From positions 1,736,001-1,800,000 of the forward strand of contig NZ_CP114205.1 in assembly GCF_027497495.1 (NCBI RefSeq): a stretch of DNA of 64,000 bases. The letters run 5' to 3'. Shown in pieces: positions 45,457 to 55,253 of the stretch. The notes beneath the pieces were generated by a model. It saw only the letters and a list, made by a program, of their open reading frames with translations. It did not search any database and had not been told where the DNA came from. Each line of letters begins with the position of its first letter. The first letter of the stretch is position 1. This stretch comes from Streptomyces tubercidicus. GTDB lineage: Bacteria; Actinomycetota; Actinomycetes; Streptomycetales; Streptomycetaceae. Both the position numbers and the translations under genes were made by a program.

Positions 45457-45530
45457 GCTCCCCCCACCCCCGAACCCACCCCCCGCCCCCTCCCCCGAAG
45501 GGGGAGAGGGGGAGGGGGCGGGGGAGAGCC
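45457..45530. repeat. Dispersed C/G-tract hairpin repeat, copy 2 (inverted)
   Basis: Reverse complement of the element at 3327-3396 with few changes: CCCCCACCCCCGAACCCACC, a C-tract, the CCCCCGAAGGGGG hairpin core and G-tracts. It sits 30 bp after the PhoX-like gene and probably serves as its terminator. Such elements are typical intergenic repeats, perhaps strain- or species-specific. Confidence 0.7.
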
Positions 45531-45539
45531 TGCGGGGCC

Positions 45540-45637
45540 GGTTCGGCCGCGCCGGTTCGGCCGCGCCGGTTCGGCTCCGTCGGTTCGGCCGCGCCGATTC
45601 AGCCCCGTCGGTTCGGCCGCGCCGATTCAGCCGCCCC
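45540..45637. repeat. 14-bp tandem repeat, seven units
   Basis: Seven 14-bp units, GGTTCGGCCGCGCC and variants (GGTTCGGCTCCGTC, GATTCAGCCCCGTC). Unit starts are at 45540, 45554, 45568, 45582, 45596, 45610 and 45624. It lies just downstream of the dispersed hairpin repeat and upstream of the DGPF operon promoter. There are no spacers, so it is not a CRISPR. Confidence 0.8.
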
Positions 45638-45708
45638 CCGCCCCCGCACGCCACGGGACGCCTCCCCCAGCCCCGTCCACAAGACCCGAGAAAAAATGTG
45701 TGCGGCCA

Positions 45709-45735
45709 TGTCGAGAACCCGCAACCGGCTCCGTC
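45709..45735 (+). promoter_or_regulatory. ECF42-type autoregulated promoter
   Basis: TGTCGA at 45709-45714 and CGTC at 45732-45735 with a 17-bp spacer, 52 bp upstream of the DGPF gene ATG. TGTCGA (-35) with CGA/TC-type (-10) is the promoter motif described for ECF42 sigma factors in Streptomyces, and an ECF42-like sigma gene is the second gene of this operon. Confidence 0.75.
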
Positions 45736-45786
45736 CCCGAGGTGAACGTGACCAAAATGGTCGCACCAGCACCGAGGAGAGACATC

Positions 45787-46190
45787 ATGGCCAAGTACTT
45801 GCTGCTCAAGCACTACCGAGGCGCTCCGGCTGCGGTCAACGACGTGCCCATGGACCAGTGGACGCCGGAGGAGATCTCGGCGCACGTGCAGTACATGCAC
45901 GACTTCGCGGCCCGGCTCGAAGAGACCGGCGAGTTCGTCTTCGCTCATGCACTCGCCCCCGAGGGGACGTTCGTCCGGTACGACGGTGAGGGGCGGCCGC
46001 CGGTCACCGACGGCCCGTTCGCCGAGACCAAGGACCTCATCGCCGGCGGGATGGTGATCGACGTCGACAGCTACGAGCGCGCCGTCGAGCTGGCCGGGGA
46101 GCTGTCGGCGGCCCCCGGGGCGGGCGGGAAGCCGATCCACGAATGGCTTGAGCTGCGCCCGTTCCTGACCGAGCCGCCCACCATCACGGA

Positions 46191-46194
<4 letters not shown>
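45787..46194 (+). CDS. YCII-related DGPF-motif protein, partner of the ECF42 sigma factor
   Basis: 135 residues; GAGGAGAG precedes the ATG. The YCII/DGPF fold is clear: MAKYLLLKHYRG, a helix region LEETGEFVFAHAL and the defining VTDGPFAETKDLIAGGMVID. Its stop overlaps the start of the sigma gene (GTGA). DGPF proteins are constant neighbours and targets of ECF42 sigma factors. Their biochemical role, enzymatic or signalling, is unknown. Confidence 0.93.
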
Positions 46195-47348
<1,154 letters not shown>

Positions 47349-47401
47349 CGGTCGTGCCGGGTGCGGCCCCGTGGCCGGAGCGGCATCCGGCCGCGTCCCC
47401 T

Positions 47402-48070
47402 TCACCCCCGCCGTGAACTGAGGGCGCACGCCACCGCGGTCGCCGCGGCCGCGATCAAAAGGGTGGCGATGAGCGGCAGCCAGGGGATGCTGATCGTCCC
47501 GTGGAGGGAGCCGGTGACCAGTCCCGATACGGCGGCGTTGGCGGGCGAGGCGCCGAGCACCAACAGCAGCAGGGCGGCGACCAGGCCCGTCGGGATGCTC
47601 CAGCCGGTGCTGCGCAGCACCGGCCAGTTGCTCAGGGCGCCGAGGGCGGTGCCCATCAGCAGGCACACCAGCGCGGCGAGCAGCCCGGCGAAGGCCGCGG
47701 GCAGGACCGGAACGGCCACCTGGTGGCCGGTGGAGCGCGGGTCCGACACCAGGACGACCAGCGCCGTGCCGACGAGTGCCAGCAGCAGCGCGGTGCCGGC
47801 CGCGGTCAGTACGGCGGCGAGGTGCGCCCGTCCGGGCCCGGCGGCGGCCGCGGCGCAATTACGGGCGGCCGACGGCTCGTTGGTGACACAGGTCCGGGTG
47901 AGCCATACGGCGGCCGGCAGCAGCCCGCCGGCGGCATAGCCGAGCCCGTCGAGCAGCGGGTCGCCGCCGCGGACGCTGATGGCCAGCCAGGCTGCGTAGA
48001 GGATGACCGGCGGCAGCCAGCGGTGCGAGCCGATGAGCAGGGCTGTCTGGTAGCGGAGGAGAGCGATCAC
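47402..48070 (-). CDS. ABC exporter membrane subunit
   Basis: 222 residues with about six hydrophobic segments (WLPPVILYAAWLAI, VLTAAGTALLLALVGTALVV, GLVAALLLLVLGASP and a final LIATLLIAAAATAVACAL). No known motif. Its ATG overlaps the stop of the ATPase gene (ATGA), so it is the membrane partner. The cargo is unknown. Converges on the sigma gene. Confidence 0.8.
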   Translation of the reverse strand: MIALLRYQTALLIGSHRWLPPVILYAAWLAISVRGGDPLLDGLGYAAGGLLPAAVWLTRTCVTNEPSAARNCAAAAAGPGRAHLAAVLTAAGTALLLALVGTALVVLVSDPRSTGHQVAVPVLPAAFAGLLAALVCLLMGTALGALSNWPVLRSTGWSIPTGLVAALLLLVLGASPANAAVSGLVTGSLHGTISIPWLPLIATLLIAAAATAVACALSSRRG

Positions 48071-49125
48071 GGGCGGGAGTCCTCGTGGGGTGCGGGGGCG
48101 TCGTCGGCACGGGTCCCGGGGGCTTCGTGCGGCCGTGCGGCGGCGGGGAGGGTGTCGGGGGCCTCGTCGGCGCCAACGGCGGTGGTCCCGGGGGCCTCGT
48201 CGGTACGAAGGGCAGTGGTCCCGGGGGCCTCGTCGGCACCAAGGGCAGTGGTCCCGAGGGCCTCCCCCGGCCGTACGACAGCGGTGACCGAGCGGATGTG
48301 CCAGGGCGGACGGGCGGTGAGCAGGGCGCGCAGCAGGGCGTCGGAGTGGACGGCCGGCACCGTCAGCCGGGTCGTCCCGTCCGGACCGGGCGTGATCTCC
48401 GGCCCACCGGGCAGCTGCGGCGCTCCAGTGAGCGGCAGGCTCCCCGGTGCGCCCTCGGCCTCGATCAGCACGCGGGGACCGGCCGTGGCCGTCGTACCCG
48501 CCGCCGGGCCGCTCTCCTCATGGGGCAGCAGTCGTCCGTCCGCGACCCGGTAGCGCGCGTCGGCGGCGCCCGCCAGCCGCTGCGGGTCGTGGTCGACGAA
48601 CACGACGGTGCCGCCGTCCGCGACCCGTTCGGCGACCGCACGGTCGAGCACCTCGCGCGCGCCGCCGTCCAGACCGGTCCATGCCTCGTCCAGCACCAGC
48701 AGTTCGGGCTCGGCCAGCAGCGCCTGGGCGACCGCGACCTTCTGGCTGGTCCCCTTGGACAGCTCGGCCAGCGGGGTCCGCGCATGCCCGGCCGCCCCGA
48801 AGCGTTCGAGCCACTCGGTGGCGCTGCGGGCCGCTTCGGGGCCGGGCAGACCGTGGATGCGGCCGAGGTGGGTGAGGTAGCCGACGGCGGTGAAGGGGAG
48901 GGCGACCGGGAAGCGTTCGGGCACATAGGCGGTGCGCGGGCGGCCGGTGATCCGTCCGGTGCTGGGCCGGTCGATTCCGGCGAGCAGCCGCAGCAAGGTG
49001 GATTTCCCACTGCCATTGGTCCCCTCGACGCGCAGCAGCGCACGCGGGGGCACATCGAGATCCACCTCCCGCAGCACCCAGGGGCCGCGCACCCCGTACC
49101 GCCGCCCCACCCCGTCCAGCCTCAT
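48067..49125 (-). CDS. ABC exporter ATPase with a repeat-bearing C-terminal tail
   Basis: 352 residues from the ATG at 49125 (GGAGG 11 bases upstream). Walker A VEGTNGSGKSTLLRLL, signature LSKGTSQKVAVAQALL (LSGGQ variant) and Walker B LLVLDEAWTGLD, with VFVDHDPQRLAG as the H-loop. The ATPase domain ends near residue 205. The remainder has a small beta domain (TRLTVPAVHSDALLRALLTA) and then a low-complexity tail built of 11-residue repeats rich in DEAPGTTA. It pairs with the overlapping permease gene. Confidence 0.9.
   Translation of the reverse strand: MRLDGVGRRYGVRGPWVLREVDLDVPPRALLRVEGTNGSGKSTLLRLLAGIDRPSTGRITGRPRTAYVPERFPVALPFTAVGYLTHLGRIHGLPGPEAARSATEWLERFGAAGHARTPLAELSKGTSQKVAVAQALLAEPELLVLDEAWTGLDGGAREVLDRAVAERVADGGTVVFVDHDPQRLAGAADARYRVADGRLLPHEESGPAAGTTATAGPRVLIEAEGAPGSLPLTGAPQLPGGPEITPGPDGTTRLTVPAVHSDALLRALLTARPPWHIRSVTAVVRPGEALGTTALGADEAPGTTALRTDEAPGTTAVGADEAPDTLPAAARPHEAPGTRADDAPAPHEDSRP
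48157..48255. repeat. 33-bp in-frame tandem repeat inside the ABC ATPase gene
   Basis: Three near-identical 33-bp units (48157-48189, 48190-48222, 48223-48255), each encoding an 11-residue DEAPGTTA-type repeat on the minus strand. The period is a multiple of three, so copy-number changes would keep the frame. Confidence 0.85.
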
Positions 49126-49361
49126 ACGTTCCGGCACCTCCGCTGCCTCCTGGCGGTCCCGCCGCTCCGCCGCCCCCGACGGTAGCCGGAGCGGGCGCCC
49201 GGTGCCTGCCCAGGGGCGCGTTCTCCCCGGGCCGTACGCGCCCCAACCTCGCGCCGGGCGGGCGGGGTTGACGCTCGCCGCTGCCGGATGGGGGCGGGGA
49301 GGCGGGAGCGGCGCGAGGGCGGGCCGGGGGCGTTGTCGGTGGTGACTGGCAGACTGAGCAG

Positions 49362-50111
49362 GTGACCAGCACCGAGACCACCGACCCGTCCGACAACAGC
49401 GCCACCGGCCCCGTCGAGCACGCAGAAACCGACCGCGACGCGGCACCGGAGTTCGTGCTGCCGCTCGTCGTACGGATCGAGCGGGAGGCACCACCGGCGC
49501 GTACGGACGCGCTGGAGACGGCCGCACGGGCGGTGCTGGTGCTGCTGTCCGACGAGCGCTCGGCCGGGGACGGCGAGTGGGCCGCGGCGGTAAGGGACTG
49601 GCAGGACGCCCGGATCCGGAAGGTGGTCCGGCGGGCGCGCCGCGCGGAGTGGCGGCGGGCGACGGCGCTCCCGGGCATCACGGTCACCGGCCGCGAGGCC
49701 GAGGTACGGGTCTTCCCGCCGGTGCCACTGGACGGCTGGCCGAAGGACCTGGCGCGGCTCCAGGTCTCGGGCACGGAGCTGGACGATCCGCAGCCGCCCG
49801 GGGCCCCCGCCGACGGCCCGGTGCTGTGGTTCAACCCCGAGCTGGAGATGTCGGCGGGCAAGGAAATGGCGCAGGCCGGACACGGCGCGCAGTTGGCGTG
49901 GTGGGAGCTGTCCGAGCAGGAGCGGGCGGCCTGGCGCGCGGCCGGGTTCCCGCTGTCCGTACGGTCCGCCGGGCGCGTGGAGTGGGACGCACTCACCCGC
50001 AGCGGTCTGCCGGTGGTGCGGGATGCCGGGTTCACGGAGGTCGCGCCGGGCTCCTGCACCGTCGTGGCCGACCATCCCGCGCTGCGGCGGGCGTTGCCGC
50101 AGACGGGCTGA
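49362..50111 (+). CDS. PTH2-like peptidyl-tRNA hydrolase family protein
   Basis: 249 residues from the GTG at 49362. The C-terminal half carries the PTH2 signature-like LEMSAGKEMAQAGHGAQLAWW, followed by a strand VRSAGRVEWDALTRSGLPVVRDAGFTEVAPGS, as in archaeal/eukaryotic-type peptidyl-tRNA hydrolases. The N-terminal 110 residues (LPLVVRIEREAPPARTDALE) are specific to actinobacteria. It may recycle peptidyl-tRNA or act as a deaminase-like decoy; the main bacterial Pth is a different family. Confidence 0.78.
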   Translation: MTSTETTDPSDNSATGPVEHAETDRDAAPEFVLPLVVRIEREAPPARTDALETAARAVLVLLSDERSAGDGEWAAAVRDWQDARIRKVVRRARRAEWRRATALPGITVTGREAEVRVFPPVPLDGWPKDLARLQVSGTELDDPQPPGAPADGPVLWFNPELEMSAGKEMAQAGHGAQLAWWELSEQERAAWRAAGFPLSVRSAGRVEWDALTRSGLPVVRDAGFTEVAPGSCTVVADHPALRRALPQTG

Positions 50112-50272
50112 GCGCGGAGGGCCCTGCCGTATACCGGCTGATGGGGCGCCGCCGCGCGCCCCGGCGCAACCGGCGGTGAAGCTCAAATCAACCTCTGAAG
50201 TCGGCCGGTGCAGGGTTCGGCCCGGCCTGGTGCGGCATGAGTACGGACACCACGGAGCGAAAGGGGGAGCCC

Positions 50273-51115
50273 ATGGAACGGCTGGGTACCGGAATCGGCT
50301 GGCGGCCGGAGATCGCCGCGGAGATCGCGGAGCTGCCCGGGGTGGACTGGGTGGAGGTGGTGGCGGAGAACGTCTGTCCGGGCCATCTGCCCGACGCCCT
50401 GGGGGAGTTGCGCGAGCGCGGCACGACCGTGATTCCGCACGGGGTCTCGCTCGGCCTCGGGGGTGCCGACCGCCCGGACCCCGGTCGGCTGACGGCGCTC
50501 GCCGAGCGTGCCGAGGCGCTCGGCGCCCCGCTGGTCACCGAGCACATCGCCTTCGTCCGGGCGGGCGGGCCGCTCACCGCCTCGCCCCGTATGGAGGCCG
50601 GGCATCTGCTGCCGGTACCACGTACCCATGACGCCCTGGACGTGCTGTGCGAGAACGTACGGATCGCCCAGGACGCCCTGCCGGTGCCGCTGGCACTGGA
50701 GAACATCGCCGCGCTCATCAACTGGCCGGGCGAGGAGATGACCGAGGGGCAGTTCCTGGCCGAGCTCGTCGAGCGGACCGGGGTGCGACTGCTGATCGAT
50801 GTCGCCAACCTGCACACGAACCACATCAACCGGGGCGAGGACCCGGCGACCGCCCTCGACGAGCTGCCGGTCGAGGCCCTCGCCTACGTCCATGTCGCGG
50901 GCGGGGTGGAGCGGGACGGGGTGTGGCACGACAGCCATGCCCACCCGGTGACCCAGCCCGTGCTGGATGTGCTCGCCGAGCTGTGTGCCCGGGTCACCCC
51001 GCCCGGGGTGCTGCTGGAGCGGGACGACGACTTCCCCGAGGGCGGGGAACTGGCCGGTGAACTCGACGCGATACGCGCCGTGCTGAAGGAGGCCCGCCAT
51101 GACCGGGCGGCTTGA
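50273..51115 (+). CDS. DUF692 multinuclear non-haem iron oxidase (MNIO) enzyme
   Basis: 280 residues from the ATG at 50273, preceded by AGGGGGAG; the ATG at 50237 would put that site inside the gene. The family opening [12 protein letters not shown] is present. Metal-ligand candidates fall in the expected order along the TIM barrel: His56, Glu90-His91 (VTEHIAF), Glu143-Asn144 (LALENIA), Asp176, Asn179, His181 and His184 ([14 protein letters not shown]), His207 (YVHVAGG), His219-Asp220-His222-His224 (WHDSHAHPV) and Glu249. Characterised members (MbnB, TglH) oxidatively modify cysteines or other residues of ribosomal peptides. It overlaps the next gene by 17 bp. The Cys-rich protein two genes on is the obvious substrate candidate. 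Confidence 0.93.
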   Translation: MERLGTGIGWRPEIAAEIAELPGVDWVEVVAENVCPGHLPDALGELRERGTTVIPHGVSLGLGGADRPDPGRLTALAERAEALGAPLVTEHIAFVRAGGPLTASPRMEAGHLLPVPRTHDALDVLCENVRIAQDALPVPLALENIAALINWPGEEMTEGQFLAELVERTGVRLLIDVANLHTNHINRGEDPATALDELPVEALAYVHVAGGVERDGVWHDSHAHPVTQPVLDVLAELCARVTPPGVLLERDDDFPEGGELAGELDAIRAVLKEARHDRAA

Positions 51116-51593
51116 GGCGGTCCCGGACGCGCCGTCGGCGACGGAGACCCCGCCCGTCACGGACACCACCACCCACGCCGCCCGTCAACGCCTCGCCCTG
51201 GCGCAGACCGCGCTGCTGTCCGCGCTGGTCGCCGGGACGCCCGTCCCCGAGGGCTTCGACCACAGCCGGTTGCGGGTGCAGAGCCGGGCGCTGGCCGCCA
51301 AGCGGGCCGATGTGGTCGCCAAGGTCGCGCCCGAACTGCCCGAGATCCTCGGCGCGGACTACCGGGCCGCGTTCGCGGAGCATGCCAGGAACCGGCCCAT
51401 GAGCGGTGGCTACCGCCAGGACGCCCTGGACTTCGCGGCGTATCTGCTGGCCCAGGGGCGGCCCGAGGACCCGGCCGCGCGGCGGCAGTTGACGCGCTGG
51501 TGGCGGGACCGCGCGGGCCCGACGCCGCCGTCCGAGCGGCCCGCGGCCCGGCTGCTGGCAGGCGCCCTGCGGCTCCTCCGGCGCCGGGGGTGA
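51099..51593 (+). CDS. Probable partner/peptide-delivery protein of the DUF692 enzyme
   Basis: 164 residues; AAGGAGG lies just before the ATG. Helical, with [20 protein letters not shown] resembling the N-terminal segment of DUF2063-type MNIO partners, and a C-terminal half ([46 protein letters not shown]) matching what I recall as the SCO6045-like C-terminal family. MNIO enzymes usually need such a partner to recognise their precursor. The role is inferred from position and this weak similarity. Confidence 0.78.
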   Translation: MTGRLEAVPDAPSATETPPVTDTTTHAARQRLALAQTALLSALVAGTPVPEGFDHSRLRVQSRALAAKRADVVAKVAPELPEILGADYRAAFAEHARNRPMSGGYRQDALDFAAYLLAQGRPEDPAARRQLTRWWRDRAGPTPPSERPAARLLAGALRLLRRRG

Positions 51594-52588
51594 GCACGAT
51601 GACCTACTCCCAGGCGGTGTACGCGGGGATCGGTGCCTCGTCGCTGCTGCTGGTCCTCGGCGTGGTCCTGGTACGTCTGCGCCCCGCGGCCGCCCGGCGG
51701 ACGGAGGCCCTGGCCCAGGACGTGTGGGAGATGGCGTTCCTCGCGGGCGGGCCGGGACGGGTGGTGGACGCGGCGCTCGCCGGGATGCACGAGGACGGCC
51801 GGCTGGCCGTGGGCGGCCCGGGGGTGGTGACCGTACGCCAGGCCCTTGCCCGGGACGCGGTCGAGGCGGCCGTCCTGGACGCGATCACCGGCACGCCGGG
51901 CGGGGCGCTCGCCACGCTCCGGGCGACGGCGATGCGCAGCCCGGCGGTCCAGGGCGTCGGCGACCGGCTGGCGGCCCGCGGTCTGCTGCGCCGTCCGGGG
52001 CCGGGCCGGGCTTGGCGCCGGTGGGCGGGCGTCCAGATGGCGGCGTGCGGGGTGCTCTTCTTCGTCGGTGTGCTGGTCTCGGTCGCCGGGGCGGACGGGG
52101 CCGCTGTGCCGCCCTTCCTCGCGACCTTGCCCGCGGTGGTCGGCGGTCTGATCGTGGCCTGGCTGTGCCGGGAGGCGTTCGCCCGCCGGATCACCAAGGC
52201 GGGGTCGTTCGCCCTGAACACCGCGAAGGCGGCGCACACACCAGGGGGCGCGGGCGGGGCCTGGCAGCCCGCGGGGCTGGTGGTGGCGCTCGGCGGTACG
52301 GCGCTGCTCGCGGACGAACTGCTGCGGCAGCAGTTCGAGGAGGCGCACCGGGCCGCGGCGGCCGGCGGTTCCGCTTCCGGCTCCGCGTCGTCCGGCAGCT
52401 TCTCGTCCGATGGGTCCGGTGGCGGCTCGGGGAGCGATGGTGGCGCCTGGTGCGGCTCCTCCGACGGTGGAGGGTCGGGGTGCGGCAGCGGCGGCTCGTC
52501 GTGCGGGGGAGGTACGAGCTGTGGGGGTGGCTCGTCGTGCGGGGGCGGGTCGAGCTGTGGCGGCGGTTCCGGCTGCGGGGGCGGCTGA
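51590..52588 (+). CDS. TIGR04222 membrane protein with a C-terminal Cys-Gly repeat tail
   Basis: 332 residues from the GTG at 51590, which overlaps the upstream stop (GTGA); the ATG at 51599 is the alternative. TM1 is at about 8-30, then the TIGR04222 domain ([20 protein letters not shown]), TM2 and TM3 at about 145-168 and 175-195, and a helix ([20 protein letters not shown]). The tail (from about 265) is Gly/Ser-rich and ends in five hexapeptides of the form [ST][SG]CGGG. Seven Cys lie in the last 46 residues. This looks like a membrane-tethered substrate for the DUF692 enzyme encoded two genes upstream: Cys residues modified in a repeated core, possibly for metal binding. Confidence 0.9.
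   Translation: MSTMTYSQAVYAGIGASSLLLVLGVVLVRLRPAAARRTEALAQDVWEMAFLAGGPGRVVDAALAGMHEDGRLAVGGPGVVTVRQALARDAVEAAVLDAITGTPGGALATLRATAMRSPAVQGVGDRLAARGLLRRPGPGRAWRRWAGVQMAACGVLFFVGVLVSVAGADGAAVPPFLATLPAVVGGLIVAWLCREAFARRITKAGSFALNTAKAAHTPGGAGGAWQPAGLVVALGGTALLADELLRQQFEEAHRAAAAGGSASGSASSGSFSSDGSGGGSGSDGGAWCGSSDGGGSGCGSGGSSCGGGTSCGGGSSCGGGSSCGGGSGCGGG
52496..52585 (+). repeat. 18-bp coding repeat, Cys-Gly-Gly-Gly array
   Basis: Five consecutive 18-bp units encode [24 protein letters not shown] and SGCGGG at the extreme C-terminus of the TIGR04222 protein. Synonymous differences between units (ggg gga ggt, ggg ggt ggc, ggg ggc ggg) suggest the peptide pattern, not only the DNA, is kept. Confidence 0.9.
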
Positions 52589-52662
52589 CTCCCGGCGGGC
52601 AATTGCCCGGATGCTGAGATTTTTGTGGCGGTTGTGGCGCCACATCGCATAAAAACTCCGGC

Positions 52663-53466
52663 ATGTGGCTGCTTTTCCTCCTCGTCGCCTGTGCGGCGGC
52701 GGTGCTGTCCTGTGCGCTGCTCTGCCGGGCGGCGGTCGCCGCCGCCCGCGCCTCCTCCGGTCCGGCCCCGCGGCGGGCTCCCGGCGCCGTCCCGGATGCG
52801 GCCGCCGCGGGCCGCCGCGGCGGCGGCCTGACCCTGTACGAGATGGCGTACCTCTCCGGCGGGCCGCACCGGCTCGCCGATGTGGTGCTGGTGCTGATGG
52901 CCCAGCAGCGACGGCTGCTGCTCGCCGACACCGGCTGGGCCACCGTCGTCGACCCGGTCGGCAAGGACCCCGTCGAGCGTGCCGCCCTCACGGCGATCGG
53001 CCCCGACGGGCAGCGCCGCATACCGGCCATACGGGATGCCCTGGTCGGCGAGGACGCGGTGCGGGAGGTGGCCGACCGGCTGGTCACCGACGGGCTGGCG
53101 GTGCCCGCCGCGGTCCGTCCGGGCGTCGGCAGCGCCGTCCGCCTGGTGCAGGGCGCCGCGCTCGTGGTGCTGCTGTCCGCCGCCGGGGCCTTCTGGATGG
53201 CACCGGCCGGTGCGGACAGCGGGCCGCTGCCGGCGTGGTTCTCGCTGCCGCTGATCCTCACCCTCGGCACCTGGGCCGTGGCCCGTTTCGAGCTGCACCC
53301 GTACAGCGACTGGGCGACCACCGCGGGCGAGCGGCAACTGCCCGACGTGCGCCACTCCCCCGCCACTCCTGCCACGCCCGCTTCCCTCGTCACTCTCGCC
53401 CTCCGCGGCCCCGCCGCCCTCACCGATCCCGCCTTGCGCGCCGCGCTCCACTCATCCGGGGCATAG
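52663..53466 (+). CDS. Second TIGR04222 membrane protein, without a Cys tail
   Basis: 267 residues. N-terminal helix WLLFLLVACAAAVLSCALLC, a TIGR04222 domain that aligns with the upstream gene (LYEMAYLSGGPHRLADVVLV), two further helices (VRLVQGAALVVLLSAAGAFW, LPLILTLGTWAVARF) and a short Ala/Pro-rich end. It lacks the C-terminal Cys-Gly array, so it is a paralogue that may assist or anchor the system instead of being modified. 74 bp separate it from the first TIGR04222 gene; co-transcription is likely but not certain. Confidence 0.85.
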   Translation: MWLLFLLVACAAAVLSCALLCRAAVAAARASSGPAPRRAPGAVPDAAAAGRRGGGLTLYEMAYLSGGPHRLADVVLVLMAQQRRLLLADTGWATVVDPVGKDPVERAALTAIGPDGQRRIPAIRDALVGEDAVREVADRLVTDGLAVPAAVRPGVGSAVRLVQGAALVVLLSAAGAFWMAPAGADSGPLPAWFSLPLILTLGTWAVARFELHPYSDWATTAGERQLPDVRHSPATPATPASLVTLALRGPAALTDPALRAALHSSGA

Positions 53467-53550
53467 CCTCCGACACCGGAGCCAGGTGCTTTACAACGAC
53501 AATCGCCGCCCCAACTATCCCTTTTGTATGCACACACGAAGGGACGGCCA

Positions 53551-55239
53551 GTGAGAGCACTTGCGTTGTACGGCACCATCGGGTCGCTGTTGGTGACCGC
53601 CCTCGCCACTGCCCCGGCAGGCGGCGCCACGGGGGACGCCGCCAAGCCACCCGCACCCGTGGCGCACCGCATCGAATTCGGCCGCTGCGCCGCGGTGGAG
53701 CATCTGCCGTCGACCGTCGAGTGCGGCAGACTCACCGTTCCTCTCGACTACGCGCGCCCCGACGGCAAGAAGATCCACCTCACCGTCAGCCGGATCCGCG
53801 CCACGGCGCGCGGCGAACGGCAGGGCGCCCTGGTCTTCAACCCCGGCGGCCCCGGAGCGTCCAGCATGGAGTTCCCGCTCTACGGGGGGCTCCCCAAGTG
53901 GCGCAGGGTGGCCCGTGCCTATGACTTCGTGGGCTACGCACCCCGCGGTGTGGGCCGTTCGGCGCCGCTGTCGTGCCAGAACCCCAAGGAGTTCGCCAAG
54001 GCGCCCACCGACAGCCGGATGCACCCCGATGCCGAATTCAAGCGCCGGAAGCGGGCGGCGGCCAGGGAGTACGCCCGCGGCTGCGTCCGCCGGGCCGGCG
54101 CGGACCTGCCCTACTACAACTCCGTCAACAACGCCCGCGACCTGGACATGCTGCGGGCCGCGCTCGGCGAGAGGAAGCTGACGTTCATGGGCGCGTCGTA
54201 CGGGACGTACTTCGGTGCGGTCTATGCGACGCTCTTCCCCGGCCACGTACGGCGGATGATCTTCGACAGTGTCGTCAACCCCTCGCCCCGCAAGATCTGG
54301 TACCAGAACAACCTCGACCAGGACATCGCCTTCGAGCGCCGCTGGGGCGACTTTCTGCGCTGGGTCGCCCGGCACAACGGCCAGTACCACCTCGGCACGA
54401 CCAAGAAGGCGGTACAGCACGCCTACGACAAGGCCGTGGGCAAGCTGCGCCGCACACCGCTCAACGGGAAGATCGGCCCCGGCCAGCTGCAGTCGGCGTT
54501 CCTCAAGACCGGCTACAACGACGCCTTCTGGCCGATGCGCGCCGAGGCGCTCTCGGCGTATCTGCGCGGCAACCCCAAGCCGCTGATCGCCCAGGCCCTG
54601 CCCCGGGCCACCGGCGTCGCAGAGGAAGAGAACAGCAACGCGGTCTACACGGCCGTGGAGTGCAATGACGCGCCCTGGCCGCACGACTGGGGTACCTGGA
54701 ACCGCGACAACACCGCGGTCGCCCGGATCGCCCCGTTCGAGACCTGGGACAACGCCTGGATGAACCTGCCGTGCGCCTACTGGCCCGAGCGGCCGGAGTC
54801 GGCCTCGGCGGAGCTCGACGCCGCGGTGCACCGCGCCGACCACCCCGCCGGCGGGCAGGGCCTGGCCGATGCGGCCGGTCATCTGGCCAGGACCCAGGTC
54901 GACCACCTGCTCCACGGACGGCGCGGTCCGCTCGATGTCCGTACGGAGCCCGGTGCGCTGCCGCCGGTGCTGCTGCTGGCCGCCGAGCGGGACGCGGCGA
55001 CGCCGTACCGGGGGGCGCTGGAGCTCCAGCGGCGGCTGCCCGGCTCCTCGCTGATCACCGAGAACGGCGCGGGCACCCACGGCGTCGCGTTCAACGACAA
55101 CGCCTGTGCGAACAAGTACGCCGAGGAGTATCTGCTGCACGGGAAGGTCCCGGGGCACCGGGTGTACTGCGCGCCGCGCGCGGAGCCGGTGCCGGGCCAG
55201 CAGAAGATGCGGGCGCAGCACGCACTGCCGGGGAAGTAG
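53551..55239 (+). CDS. Secreted S33 alpha/beta hydrolase, tripeptidyl aminopeptidase-like
   Basis: 562 residues from the GTG at 53551 (GAAGGGACGG upstream). A signal peptide (LALYGTIGSLLVTALATAP) ends near residue 30. Peptidase S33 fold: FNPGGPGASSMEF oxyanion region, nucleophile Ser at about 215 in FMGASYGTYFG, Asp at about 481 in LLLAAERDAATPY and His at about 510 in NGAGTHGV, with the TAP-like C-terminal domain. Streptomyces enzymes of this group trim N-terminal tripeptides from secreted proteins or peptides. Possible link to the neighbouring MNIO operon (leader removal) is speculative. Confidence 0.92.
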   Translation: MRALALYGTIGSLLVTALATAPAGGATGDAAKPPAPVAHRIEFGRCAAVEHLPSTVECGRLTVPLDYARPDGKKIHLTVSRIRATARGERQGALVFNPGGPGASSMEFPLYGGLPKWRRVARAYDFVGYAPRGVGRSAPLSCQNPKEFAKAPTDSRMHPDAEFKRRKRAAAREYARGCVRRAGADLPYYNSVNNARDLDMLRAALGERKLTFMGASYGTYFGAVYATLFPGHVRRMIFDSVVNPSPRKIWYQNNLDQDIAFERRWGDFLRWVARHNGQYHLGTTKKAVQHAYDKAVGKLRRTPLNGKIGPGQLQSAFLKTGYNDAFWPMRAEALSAYLRGNPKPLIAQALPRATGVAEEENSNAVYTAVECNDAPWPHDWGTWNRDNTAVARIAPFETWDNAWMNLPCAYWPERPESASAELDAAVHRADHPAGGQGLADAAGHLARTQVDHLLHGRRGPLDVRTEPGALPPVLLLAAERDAATPYRGALELQRRLPGSSLITENGAGTHGVAFNDNACANKYAEEYLLHGKVPGHRVYCAPRAEPVPGQQKMRAQHALPGK

Positions 55240-55253
55240 CCGAGGACCCGTCA

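Noticed and set aside
45540..45637. Possible CRISPR array
   Set aside because: Units are 14 bp and contiguous with no spacers, and no cas genes are present.
50273..52588. Methanobactin operon
   Set aside because: There is a DUF692 enzyme but no MbnC, no short leader-core precursor and no TonB-type transporter; the substrate candidate is a large membrane protein.
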